Assembly: GCA_024655865.1 (NCBI GenBank) | Contig: JANLFM010000004.1 | Location: forward strand, 29,388 to 93,387 | DNA from: Caldisericota bacterium | GTDB lineage: Bacteria; Caldisericota; JANLFM01 | Direction of reading: 5' to 3' | Length of the DNA stretch: 64,000 nucleotides | Part shown: positions 14,714-22,863 of the stretch, in pieces | Numbering within the stretch: position 1 is the stretch's first letter | Layout: every line of letters begins with the position of its first letter | The notes under the pieces: model-generated | The model's database searches: none | The model's input: the letters and a program-made list of their open reading frames with translations, nothing else | Told to the model about the DNA's origin: nothing | Position numbers and translations under genes: made by a program

Positions 14714-17152
14714 GTGAAAATAACATTCGTTACCGCAGAAGCTGCTCCATTTGCCAAGATCGGGGGCCTGGGTGATGTAGCCAGCTCCCTTCCCAAAGCG
14801 CTCGCCCAGAAAGGTCACGCTCTTTCCGTGATCATTCCCGGATATTCCCTGATCCCCGGGATCAAGGAGATGGAGGAAATTGCTAACTTCTCCGTTCCCT
14901 GGCAGGGGGGTGAGGAGCGCGTTCTTCTGCGCAAAAAGAGCCTCTGGGACATCGATTTTTACTTTTTGGAAAACCAGAGGTACTCGAGCCGGGAGAAGAT
15001 TTATGGCTATCCGGACGACGCCCTGCGCTTCGCCTTTTTTTCCCGATCCACCCTGGAGTCCCTGAAGGTCATAGGATTCCCTGAGCTCCTCCACCTCCAC
15101 GACTGGCACAGCTGTCCCATTTTCCTCTATCTGGGAACAGTTTACAAGGATAACCCCGATTATTCCCGCCTGGCCACGGTTTTCACGATCCACAATTTGG
15201 CCTTTCAGGGTATCCAGGATCCGCACTTCCTGAATGAAGCGGGAATTCCGATTTCCCCTCATGATGAGAGGGTGGAGTTTTACGGAAAGGTGAACCTCCT
15301 CAAAGCCGGGATCCTCTCCTCGGATATGGTGACTACGGTGAGCGAAACCTACGCCCGGGAAATCCAGACCCCTGCTTTAGGCATGGGGCTGGAGGGAGTC
15401 CTCGCCCTGCGCAAAAAACAGCTCGTGGGCATTACAAACGGCATCGACACCGAGGAGTTTGACCCCGCGGAATTCGGATATAAATCGGGAGATCCTTCCT
15501 CCTTTAAGGTCAGAGCCAAGCAGGTTCTTCAGCAAAAGCTGGGCCTGGAGGTAAATGAGAAAATTCCACTTTTGGCCTTGGTTTCCCGCCTGACCGATCA
15601 GAAAGGCCTGGACCTTTTCCCTCCCATCCTGGACCAGCTCATGGCCAAAGATGTGCAGCTTGTGATCCTGGGACAGGGCGAGGAGCGCTATCAAGCCTTT
15701 TTTAAGGAAGCGGCATCAAGGTACCCGGAGAGGATCTCCCTGAATTTGACCTTCGATCCGGAACTCGCCAAACTGATCTACGCTGGAGCGGACATCTTCC
15801 TCATGCCCTCTCGTTTCGAGCCCTGTGGCCTGGGGCAGATGATTGCCATGCGCTACGGAACGATTCCTGTGGTCAGGAAAACCGGAGGATTGGCGGACAC
15901 CGTAATTCATTTCGACCGGGAGGGAGGAACTGGAAACGGTTTCCTCTTCAGCCAGTATGAACCCCGCTCTTTCTTAGAGGCTATAATAGAGTGCCTGGAA
16001 GTCTACCGTGACAGGAGCCTCTGGATACAGCTTGTGCGCAATGCCCTATCAAGCGATTTCTCCTGGGGAAAGACGGTTTTTAAGTACGAGGAGGTTTACC
16101 GCCGGGCCATTTACCTGCACGCCAAAAAAATAGGGACCGTGAATCCCCCGGAAATCCGCAAGGATCCGATTTTGGAGGAGTGGGCAATCATTGCCAAGGG
16201 GAGGACAAAAAGGCCCAGCGATTACAAGTCAAAAGAGGACGAGTATCAGAAGAACCAGCTGGAGAACTGCCCCTTCTGCCAGGGAAACGAAAAAATGACC
16301 CCGGATGAGCTTTATGCTTTTCGCCCCAACGGAGGGAAGCCCAACTCCCCCGGCTGGGAAGTGCGCGTTTTCGACAACAAATACCCGGCTTTGATGAAGG
16401 ATGAGGACCCGGCACACGGGCACTCCTGGCTCTTCACGCACATCTCCGGCGTGGGAGCGCATGAGGTGATTGTGGAGACTCCGGACCATCATAGGGACCT
16501 TCCTGATCTTTCTGACGAACAATTGATTCATGTCCTCAGGGCATACCGGGAAAGGTATCGCGTTTTATCCCTGAACAAGGACCTGCGCTATATTTTGATT
16601 TTCCGCAACCACGGGCGTTCCGCAGGGGCATCCCTGTCCCACCCTCATTCCCAGTTAATTGCCACACCCATCGTTCCCAGGCGCATCAAGGAGGAACTGG
16701 ATTCCGCCCACACTTTCTACGAGCATACCGGGGAATGCATTTTCTGCGCCTTAATCAGGGAGGAACTGGAACAAAAGCAACGGGTGATCTTAGAGAATCA
16801 GGATTTTCTGGCCTTCGCCCCCTACGCCTCGCGCTTCCCCTTTGAAATCACGGTCATCCCCAAAAGACACCAGGCGGCATTCTCCGATCTGGAAAACGGG
16901 GAGCTCCTTTCCCTGGCACAAATGCTCAAGGATGTCCTGGGCCGGTTGAAGAGAGGAGTTAATGACCCTCCTTACAATATGATGATTCACTCCGCACCCC
17001 TGGGCTTCCTTTACATCCCTTACTATCACTGGCATATCGAGATCATTCCCAGGCTGACAACGCCCGCTGGTTTCGAGTGGGGAACGGACTTTTATATCAA
17101 CCCCACCCCCCCGGAGGAGGCGGCCCGATTCCTTAAAGAGGGAAAGATCTAA
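14714..17152 (+). CDS. Glycogen synthase (GT5) fused to galactose-1-phosphate uridylyltransferase
   Basis: An 812-residue fusion. Residues 1 to about 475 are a GT5 glycogen/starch synthase: KIGGLGDV (15-22) binds the nucleotide sugar, TNGID (241-245) and SRFEPCGLGQM (366-376) are catalytic-domain signatures. Residues about 478-812 are a GalT of the HIT superfamily: CPFC (519-522) and CIFC (675-678) are metal-binding pairs, HPHSQ (643-647) carries the nucleotidylated His, and HWHIE (772-776) closes the fold. The junction is in frame without a stop. The fusion could link nucleotide-sugar exchange to glucan extension. The GTG start lacks a ribosome site; see the promoter at 14677. Confidence 0.9.
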   Translation: MKITFVTAEAAPFAKIGGLGDVASSLPKALAQKGHALSVIIPGYSLIPGIKEMEEIANFSVPWQGGEERVLLRKKSLWDIDFYFLENQRYSSREKIYGYPDDALRFAFFSRSTLESLKVIGFPELLHLHDWHSCPIFLYLGTVYKDNPDYSRLATVFTIHNLAFQGIQDPHFLNEAGIPISPHDERVEFYGKVNLLKAGILSSDMVTTVSETYAREIQTPALGMGLEGVLALRKKQLVGITNGIDTEEFDPAEFGYKSGDPSSFKVRAKQVLQQKLGLEVNEKIPLLALVSRLTDQKGLDLFPPILDQLMAKDVQLVILGQGEERYQAFFKEAASRYPERISLNLTFDPELAKLIYAGADIFLMPSRFEPCGLGQMIAMRYGTIPVVRKTGGLADTVIHFDREGGTGNGFLFSQYEPRSFLEAIIECLEVYRDRSLWIQLVRNALSSDFSWGKTVFKYEEVYRRAIYLHAKKIGTVNPPEIRKDPILEEWAIIAKGRTKRPSDYKSKEDEYQKNQLENCPFCQGNEKMTPDELYAFRPNGGKPNSPGWEVRVFDNKYPALMKDEDPAHGHSWLFTHISGVGAHEVIVETPDHHRDLPDLSDEQLIHVLRAYRERYRVLSLNKDLRYILIFRNHGRSAGASLSHPHSQLIATPIVPRRIKEELDSAHTFYEHTGECIFCALIREELEQKQRVILENQDFLAFAPYASRFPFEITVIPKRHQAAFSDLENGELLSLAQMLKDVLGRLKRGVNDPPYNMMIHSAPLGFLYIPYYHWHIEIIPRLTTPAGFEWGTDFYINPTPPEEAARFLKEGKI

Positions 17153-17162
17153 CGGGGAAGAC

Positions 17163-18806
17163 TCAGTTCGACCTATTCGCTTTTCTGATGCGCTGAAGAA
17201 CACCCATCAGCTTATCTCTTCCTCGTTTTAAATATCCCAGGTAGCGGTTCACTTCCTCGATTTTCATGATCCAGGAAAGGAGGGCGTAGATGAGAACTCC
17301 CAATCCGCAGACTATGGCGAGTATGGTGAGTTTCACCCAGAAGTTTTGGGGGTGAAGCCAGGCCAGAGCTCCTTGCCAGAGGAAGTAAACCGCAGCCCCC
17401 ATTAGCAAGGAGGCCGCAGTCATCTTAACAAGCTCCAGGAATGGTCCCTCAAGGATGCTCTGGCCCACTTTCTTCCTGAGGAGGACGAAAAGAAGAATGA
17501 AGTTCAAGAAGGCAGCGAGCGACGTGGCTAAGGCGATTCCTGATGCTCCCATTACCCGGGAGAGCGCCAGGTTCAGGAGGATGTTTACCGCCACAACCAG
17601 AAACCCCAACTTCATGGGGGTCACGGTGTCGCGCAGACTAATGAAGGCGTTACTCAAGAGAGCGTTCCCGCCGTGAGCGAAAAGACCCAGGGAATAAAAG
17701 GCTAAAGCTCCAGAAGTAAGCAGGGTGTCCTCGGCGGTAAAAGCCCCGTGCTGGTAAATAGCCGCAATTATCGGGCTGGAAAGAAAAATCAGGCCCGCTG
17801 TGCTGGGAAGAATAACGAACCAGAGGGCCTGAAGTCCCCGGGAGAGGGAACGTTTGAAATCCCCCATGGCGTTTTTGGCTACATGGAGGGAAAGGGTGGG
17901 GTAAATGGCCGTGGCCACGTTGGCGATGAACATTCCCTGGGGAATGCCCATGATTTTGGAAGCGTAATTCAAGGCGGAAATTGAAGCCTCAGGAAGGCCG
18001 GAGGCGATTGCCCTATCCACAAGCAGGTTCAAAAGCCCCGCGGAACTGCCAATAACGATAGGGATCACCATCTTAAAGACCAGGGAGAGGTTGGGATCGC
18101 GCCAGTTGAGGTTAATCTTCAAATAGGGCTTGCGGGCAAAAAGCCCTCCTCCCACGATCAGGAACTGGAAAATTACCGCCCCCAGGGAGCCGATGATTAG
18201 GCTGACAATTCCACTCTTAGAGGAGAGGAGAACCACTGCCAGAATCAGGAAGACGTTATTCAAAAGGGCGGCGGCCGCCGGGAGGAGAAAATGCTGGTAG
18301 GCATTGAGCACCGCAGTGAATAGCCCCAGGAGCGTTCCTAAAAATATTGTGGGGATCATGTATTTTACCAGCCAGCTCGCTAACTCCTGCTCGCTGGGAC
18401 CGAAGCCGGGAGCCATGATCCTGGTCACTGGTCCAGCAAAGAAATAGATTAAAAGGGAAATTAAAATTAAAAGCAGGGCCAAAAGGGAGAAAATCTTAGA
18501 AGTTAGCTCCCAGGCGGATTTTTCACCGCTCAATTCCTTCACGCGCACGAAGACCGGGATGAAGGCGGAAATGATTGCTCCGGCGATGATCGTGCCGAAG
18601 ACGTTGGGCAAAATCTGGGAGACAAAGAAAGCATCGGTAATCCTGGAGGCCCCGAAGAAGTCCGCAATCACGATCTCCCTCAAAAGCCCCAGGGGCTTTG
18701 AGATTATGGAGATAATCGTGAGAAGTAAAGCTGCCTGAGCCGCGGTTTGCTTCTTCAAAAATGACAGGATGTTTGCGCCTCTACTACCTGCCGCCTCGGT
18801 TTTCAA
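17163..18806 (-). CDS. murJ: Lipid II flippase MurJ
   Basis: A 547-residue polytopic membrane protein of the MurJ/MviN family, which flips lipid II or related lipid-linked sugars across the membrane. The N-terminal signature SKPLGLLREIVIADFFG and ITDAFFVSQILPN is typical, and about 14 hydrophobic segments follow. TTG 18806 is used as start: GAGG lies in the last codons of the upstream phosphomannomutase gene, 6 bases away end to start, suggesting coupling. As it follows sugar-nucleotide genes, it could alternatively serve an exopolysaccharide. It is convergent with the GlgA-GalT gene, 10 bases apart. Confidence 0.9.
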   Translation of the reverse strand: MKTEAAGSRGANILSFLKKQTAAQAALLLTIISIISKPLGLLREIVIADFFGASRITDAFFVSQILPNVFGTIIAGAIISAFIPVFVRVKELSGEKSAWELTSKIFSLLALLLILISLLIYFFAGPVTRIMAPGFGPSEQELASWLVKYMIPTIFLGTLLGLFTAVLNAYQHFLLPAAAALLNNVFLILAVVLLSSKSGIVSLIIGSLGAVIFQFLIVGGGLFARKPYLKINLNWRDPNLSLVFKMVIPIVIGSSAGLLNLLVDRAIASGLPEASISALNYASKIMGIPQGMFIANVATAIYPTLSLHVAKNAMGDFKRSLSRGLQALWFVILPSTAGLIFLSSPIIAAIYQHGAFTAEDTLLTSGALAFYSLGLFAHGGNALLSNAFISLRDTVTPMKLGFLVVAVNILLNLALSRVMGASGIALATSLAAFLNFILLFVLLRKKVGQSILEGPFLELVKMTAASLLMGAAVYFLWQGALAWLHPQNFWVKLTILAIVCGLGVLIYALLSWIMKIEEVNRYLGYLKRGRDKLMGVLQRIRKANRSN

Positions 18807-18812
18807 AGAAAC

Positions 18813-20150
18813 TTATCCTCGCTTTAAAAGTTCTAAAAGCTGTGATGTTTTTTTCTTCAAGAGTTCCTCGTTCAGCGCTTCCACGTTCAACCGCACCAGG
18901 GGTTCAGTCTGGGAAGGTCGAAGGTTGAAGCGCCACTCTGGATATTCTACTGAGACCCCATCCAGAAAGGATGCCTCCCCATCGGAAAATGCCTCCCGGA
19001 CTTTTAAAAGGAGTTTTCCTGGATCCTCCACCCGGATGTTGATCTCTCCCGAGATGAAATATTTTGATTTTAAGGGTTGAACGAGCTGGGACATCTTCAT
19101 TCCCCGGACGCTCAAAAGCTCCAGAATTAAAAGGGCGGGGATCATGCCGTTATCCGCATAAAAGTTATCCCGGAAATAATAGTGCCCGGAGGCTTCTCCT
19201 CCAAAAATGGCGTTCTCCTGGCGCATTCTAGCTTTAATGAAGGAATGCCCTGCCCTATTTAAGAGGGGGATTCCCTTATTTTTCCTCGCTGTCTCCAGGT
19301 TTGCCCAGACCAGGCGATTGTCGAAAATCACCTTTTCTCCCGGATGCTTTCTCAAAATAGCTTCGATCAGCAAAGCTGTAACGTAATAGCCCTCCACAAA
19401 TTCCCCTTGATCATCGATGAAGAAGCAGCGATCAGCGTCCCCGTCCCAGGCAATACCTAAATCGGCCTTCTTTTCAAGCACCGCCTTAACGATCTCTTCC
19501 CGGTTTTCTGGAAGCAGGGGGTTGGGCTCGTGCGCGGGGAAGCGCCCATCGGGGGTAAAGTTCAAGGGGATGATCTCAATCTGGGGAAGGGAGGAAAAAA
19601 TGTGTCGGGCCAAAACTCCCGCCACCCCACTTCCTGCGTCCATAACCACCTTCATAGGCCGGACGAGATCGGGTCCAATAAAGGAGAGCACGTGACTGGC
19701 ATAATCCTGGTAAATGTCCCTTCTTTTTAATTCCGGGGGAGGATAAGGCTGAAATTCGATCTGGTCGTACAGGGAGCTGAGCTCAGGCAATCCGGAATCC
19801 CCGCTCAGGGGGATCACGTTCTCCTTGAGCAGCTTAAATCCGTTGTACTCTGCGGGATTATGGGAGGCGGTGACCATGCAGGCTCCCTGGTATCCGTAAT
19901 AACCCAGGGCGAAATAGACCATATCGGTGGAGACCATCCCGGCGTGCGTAACCTGGCAATTTTCCTTTAGGGCTCCAGCGGAGAAGGCCTCACTTAAAGA
20001 AGGGGAGGAGAGCCGGGCGTCGTGGCCGATGACCAGCTCCTTGAGGCCCAGCAGGCGAGCGAAGGCCCGGCCGATCCGGTAGGCTTTTTTCTCATCCAGC
20101 TCCTGAGGATAAACCCCCCTGATGTCATAGGCCTTGAAGATCCCCTCCAT
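18813..20150 (-). CDS. manB: Phosphomannomutase/phosphoglucomutase
   Basis: A 445-residue cytoplasmic enzyme interconverting hexose 6- and 1-phosphates, supplying mannose-1-phosphate (or glucose-1-phosphate). All four active-site loops are intact: TASHNP (94-99) with the phosphoserine, metal loop DGDADR (236-241), sugar loop GGEASGH (317-323), and phosphate loop RPSQTEP (411-417). It should therefore be the working mutase, in contrast to the degenerate domain at 7916-10420. ATG 20150 has GGAGG eight bases upstream; a GTG at 20156 overlapping the previous stop is the alternative. It lies in an operon with the UDP-sugar dehydrogenase and murJ. Confidence 0.9.
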   Translation of the reverse strand: MEGIFKAYDIRGVYPQELDEKKAYRIGRAFARLLGLKELVIGHDARLSSPSLSEAFSAGALKENCQVTHAGMVSTDMVYFALGYYGYQGACMVTASHNPAEYNGFKLLKENVIPLSGDSGLPELSSLYDQIEFQPYPPPELKRRDIYQDYASHVLSFIGPDLVRPMKVVMDAGSGVAGVLARHIFSSLPQIEIIPLNFTPDGRFPAHEPNPLLPENREEIVKAVLEKKADLGIAWDGDADRCFFIDDQGEFVEGYYVTALLIEAILRKHPGEKVIFDNRLVWANLETARKNKGIPLLNRAGHSFIKARMRQENAIFGGEASGHYYFRDNFYADNGMIPALLILELLSVRGMKMSQLVQPLKSKYFISGEINIRVEDPGKLLLKVREAFSDGEASFLDGVSVEYPEWRFNLRPSQTEPLVRLNVEALNEELLKKKTSQLLELLKRG

Positions 20151-20152
20151 TT

Positions 20153-21457
20153 TCACAGCCTCCAGATATTCCCCTCGAGGCCGCGGAAAGCGTTCCTGGT
20201 ATCCACGATCAGCTTGCTCTCCCTGGCGATTTCAGGATAGGGAAAGGCCCTGTGGGCAGTAAGGAGAAGGACACAGTCCGCATTTTTCCAGGGTTTCTCA
20301 GAAAGGGAAAGTGAGCTCATAGTTTGATCCTCTATCTCTAATGAAGGGACCAGGGGGTCACAGTATTTCACCTGTGCTTCCCGCTCCTTAAGCAAGGGGA
20401 TAATCTTCAGGGCCGGGGATTCCCGCAAATCGCTGATATCCTGTTTGTAGGAGACCCCTAACACCAGGATCCTGCTCCCTTTAAGGGGCTTCCCTTCCTT
20501 ATTCAAGGCTTCGGCCACCAGATCCACCACAAAGTAGGGCATAGAATCGTTGATCTCCCCCGCGAGCTCCACGAACCTTAAATTAAAATCGTAGGCTCGG
20601 GCTTTCCAGGAAAGGTAGAAGGGGTCAATGGGGATACAATGTCCCCCCATTCCCGGGCCGGGGTAGAAAGGGGTGAAGCCGTAGGGCTTGGTGGAGGCTG
20701 CTTCGATCACTTCCCAGATGTTGACCTTCATCCTCCTTGAGAGCTGGGCCAGCTCGTTTACCAGAGAGATATTTACCACGCGGTAGGTGTTCTCCAAAAG
20801 TTTTGTCATCTCTGCCACTCGGGGAGAGGAAACGGGAACCACGCGCTCCACGATGGTGCTCAAAAGATAGGCCGTAAGCTCGGTACAGGCAGGGGTTACC
20901 CCGCCCACCACCTTGGGCGTATTGCGTATGCCGTAGGCTTTATTCCCGGGATCGACCCTCTCCGGAGAAAAAGCCAGGTAAAAATGCATCCCAACTTTCC
21001 TTCCTCCTTTTTGAAGGAGTGGTAAAAGAATCTCCTCTGTCGTCCCGGGATATGTGGTTGAGACCAGAACCACAAGCTCCCCTAATTTCAGGTATCGGGC
21101 GACCGATTTGCCCGCGGCGATAACAAAGGAGAGGTCGGGTTCCCTATTTTGGGTAAGCGGGGTGGGGACACAGACGAAAACAGCATCGGCACCGGCAAGG
21201 GCTTCACTTTCCCTGGTCGTGGCGGTAAATTCCTTCTTTAGCGCGTGCTCTACCTCCAGGGAAGGGATGTCGTCCACATAGCTTTTCCCTTCATTAAGAA
21301 CCTTCACTTTCTTAAGATCTTTGTCCAGCCCGGAAACAGGGAAGCCCTCCTCGGCAAAGGCCAGGGCCAGGGGCAATCCCACGTATCCCAGACCGATCAC
21401 CGCTATCCTGTACTCCCTTTTTTCAATTCTCCTTTTCAGCTCCGAGACGTTGTCCAT
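20153..21457 (-). CDS. Nucleotide-sugar 6-dehydrogenase (WbpA/WecC type)
   Basis: A 434-residue NAD-dependent enzyme that oxidises a UDP-sugar to the uronic acid. The Rossmann start IAVIGLGYVGLPLALAFA, the ENTYR segment and catalytic Cys in GMGGHCIPIDPFYL are present, followed by the C-terminal SYKQDISDLRESPALKI domain. The GHCIPIDP form is more usual for UDP-N-acetylglucosamine/mannosamine dehydrogenases than for UDP-glucose dehydrogenase, but the substrate is not certain. ATG 21457 has AAAGGA upstream; TTG 21478 and ATG 21475 are weaker options that would overlap archease. The operon continues with phosphomannomutase and murJ. Confidence 0.85.
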   Translation of the reverse strand: MDNVSELKRRIEKREYRIAVIGLGYVGLPLALAFAEEGFPVSGLDKDLKKVKVLNEGKSYVDDIPSLEVEHALKKEFTATTRESEALAGADAVFVCVPTPLTQNREPDLSFVIAAGKSVARYLKLGELVVLVSTTYPGTTEEILLPLLQKGGRKVGMHFYLAFSPERVDPGNKAYGIRNTPKVVGGVTPACTELTAYLLSTIVERVVPVSSPRVAEMTKLLENTYRVVNISLVNELAQLSRRMKVNIWEVIEAASTKPYGFTPFYPGPGMGGHCIPIDPFYLSWKARAYDFNLRFVELAGEINDSMPYFVVDLVAEALNKEGKPLKGSRILVLGVSYKQDISDLRESPALKIIPLLKEREAQVKYCDPLVPSLEIEDQTMSSLSLSEKPWKNADCVLLLTAHRAFPYPEIARESKLIVDTRNAFRGLEGNIWRL

Positions 21458-21467
21458 TTTTTTCCTT

Positions 21468-21878
21468 TCACACATCAAAAATTACTCGTATTTTCCAGAA
21501 CCGCCCTTCCTTAAAGATTTTAAGGTTGTAATAAGTAGCGGCCTTAATAGGAATTCCAGGTGTATGTCTCTTTAAGGAAAAACGCTCCCCTAAAAGCTCC
21601 GCCTTGAGGCTCCTCTTCCCCAACTTCGAGATCCGGATCTCTCCTACAGCGAAGCGTTGAGCATCAAAGAGGAAGATAATCTCGTTGAGGAAATTCACAA
21701 ACAGGGACTCCCGATCCGGTTCTTTGAGCTCCACAATTCTTTTAGAGAGGCGCCGCACCTTACCCCGCACCAGGAGCGAGGACACAGCTAAAGCTGAGGT
21801 TTGAAAGGCCTCCTTTAGCGTTCGGGCAGTAATTAAAAGCCCCATGTCCGCAGTATGGGGAATAATTTCTACTTTCAT
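21468..21878 (-). CDS. Archease, activator of the RtcB RNA ligase
   Basis: A 136-residue archease. In archaea and animals archease speeds the guanylylation and turnover of RtcB. The sequence begins MKVEIIPHTADMGL, contains LFVNFLNEIIFLFD and GIPIKAATYYNLKI, and ends RVIFDV, a pattern characteristic of the family, with conserved acidic residues for metal binding. ATG 21878 matches the usual N terminus; ATG 21902 would add eight untypical residues. No clear ribosome site is seen, and TAAAAT ends seven bases before the start, so a leaderless message is possible. Its likely partner rtcB lies at 36559-38013. Confidence 0.87.
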   Translation of the reverse strand: MKVEIIPHTADMGLLITARTLKEAFQTSALAVSSLLVRGKVRRLSKRIVELKEPDRESLFVNFLNEIIFLFDAQRFAVGEIRISKLGKRSLKAELLGERFSLKRHTPGIPIKAATYYNLKIFKEGRFWKIRVIFDV

Positions 21879-21962
21879 AATTCCAATTTTAGCAAATGGC
21901 ATTAAAAAATACTCTGGGGCTCATGTGGTAAAATATAGCTGGCGGAAGGAGGAAAAATCCGG

Positions 21963-22598
21963 TTGAACAACGTGATTCAAGAAATGGAAAGTGCGCTTAT
22001 GCGCATTAAATCTGTTTTGGGGGCCAAAATTGTCACGGACCAAAAAGGGGAGATCGTGGAAGTTCACGTCCTGGCAACAGACCAGAGAAACCCAAAACAG
22101 GTGGTCAGGGATGTCGAGTCCACCCTGCTCGTGAAATTCGGAAGAAAAGTGGATCACAAAAAAATCGGGGTTGTCCAGCAGAGCGAGAGGGAAGCGGAAC
22201 ATCCTCTGGAAGGAAGGCTGAAGTTTGTGGGGATTAGCACCATGCCCGGGGAGCAGAACTTCTTCGAAGTCATCCTTAGGGACCCCTCGGGAGTAGAGCA
22301 TCCCGGACAGGCCTTCATCCGCGACCCCTTGCAGAGACTCCAGGCTATCGGGCAGGCCGCGATCACCGCCGTAAACCACTTCCTGAATCAGGAAAGGCTG
22401 CACCTCCAGGAGGTTTATGTGCTCAAGACCGTGGAACTGCCCTTCGTTGTTTCCTCGGTTCTTTACCGTGGAAAAAAGGGGAACCTGGTATTGGCCGGCG
22501 CGGCACCTGTCCGAGGAAGCGAGGAGGAAGCAGCAGTGAAGAGCGTTCTGAGCGCTATTAACCGCTTGCTCCCCAAGATCGTGGAGGGAGAAGTTTAA
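21963..22598 (+). CDS. Uncharacterised alpha/beta protein, paralog of the protein at 45288-45929
   Basis: A soluble 211-residue protein without signal peptide or membrane segment. I do not recognise a named domain. The N-terminal part (RIKSVLGAKIVTDQKGEIVE, then RNPKQVVRDVESTLL) is followed by a linker and a C-terminal module with QAAITAVNHFL, VVSSVLYRGKKGNLVLAGAA and AVKSVLSAINRLL. The C-terminal module has the same order of features as the protein at 45288-45929, so the two look like distant paralogs. TTG 21963 is the start, behind AAGGAGG with a rather long spacing. It precedes the HD-domain genes, which may suggest a signalling link, but this is only context. Confidence 0.6.
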   Translation: MNNVIQEMESALMRIKSVLGAKIVTDQKGEIVEVHVLATDQRNPKQVVRDVESTLLVKFGRKVDHKKIGVVQQSEREAEHPLEGRLKFVGISTMPGEQNFFEVILRDPSGVEHPGQAFIRDPLQRLQAIGQAAITAVNHFLNQERLHLQEVYVLKTVELPFVVSSVLYRGKKGNLVLAGAAPVRGSEEEAAVKSVLSAINRLLPKIVEGEV

Positions 22599-22612
22599 AA
22601 TTTTTCGAAAAA

Positions 22613-22641
22613 TTTACCCCTTGACCTGAATCCTCTATAAT
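22613..22641 (+). promoter_or_regulatory. Promoter upstream of the structured RNA and HD operon
   Basis: TATAAT at 22636-22641 is a perfect -10. TTTACC at 22613-22618 lies 17 bp upstream as a 4-of-6 -35. A perfect palindrome with arms AAATTTTTC/GAAAAATTT covers 22598-22615, overlapping the -35 and possibly acting as an operator. Transcription would begin near 22649, exactly at the base of the long-range stem. Confidence 0.6.
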
Positions 22642-22649
22642 CTTTTTTC

Positions 22650-22854
22650 GGACGGCGCATTCTGAAGCGGGAAACTCCCTTGAGCGGAGCGCTTGTTTGG
22701 AGAACAAATGAGTGCGAAAGGGGGTATCCCCATGAGACGCTGGTTAACGAGAGCTCTGTGGTTTGTAGCCACCATCGCTTCCTTGATCCTGGCATCCGGA
22801 GCGGACGTAAAGTGGGGCGGCAGGTAGCGAACGCCTGAGGGGAGTGCGCCGTCT
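22650..22854 (+). ncRNA. Candidate structured RNA (leader or ncRNA) ahead of the HD genes
   Basis: The two ends pair over 205 nt: GACGGCGCA (22651-22659) with TGCGCCGTC (22845-22853). On the 3' side the stem continues as AGGGGAG (22838-22844) pairing with CTCCCTT (22675-22681), leaving a small 5' insertion. Inside, 22689-22699 pairs with 22705-22715 over 11 bp around a GAGAA loop, and GGGG/CCCC forms a hairpin at about 22720-22731. The start matches the predicted transcription start. I could not match it to a riboswitch, 6S, SRP or RNase P RNA. It ends 9 bases before the HD gene start codon, so it could be its 5' leader. Confidence 0.5.
22732..22827 (+). CDS. Possible 31-residue membrane peptide inside the structured leader
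   Basis: ATG 22732 opens a 31-codon frame with a basic start (MRRWLTRAL) and a hydrophobic stretch (LWFVATIASLILASGA). AAGGGGG lies at a workable distance upstream but is part of a GGGG/CCCC hairpin, which would hide it. The frame lies wholly inside the 22650-22854 RNA structure, so it may be chance. If translated, it would be a small membrane peptide whose synthesis could alter leader folding. Confidence 0.3.
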   Translation: MRRWLTRALWFVATIASLILASGADVKWGGR

Positions 22855-22863
22855 AATAAAAGG

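Noticed and set aside
22650-22854. Cyclic di-GMP or cobalamin riboswitch
   Set aside because: The neighbouring HD-GYP gene made c-di-GMP attractive, but the conserved core sequences of those classes are not present.
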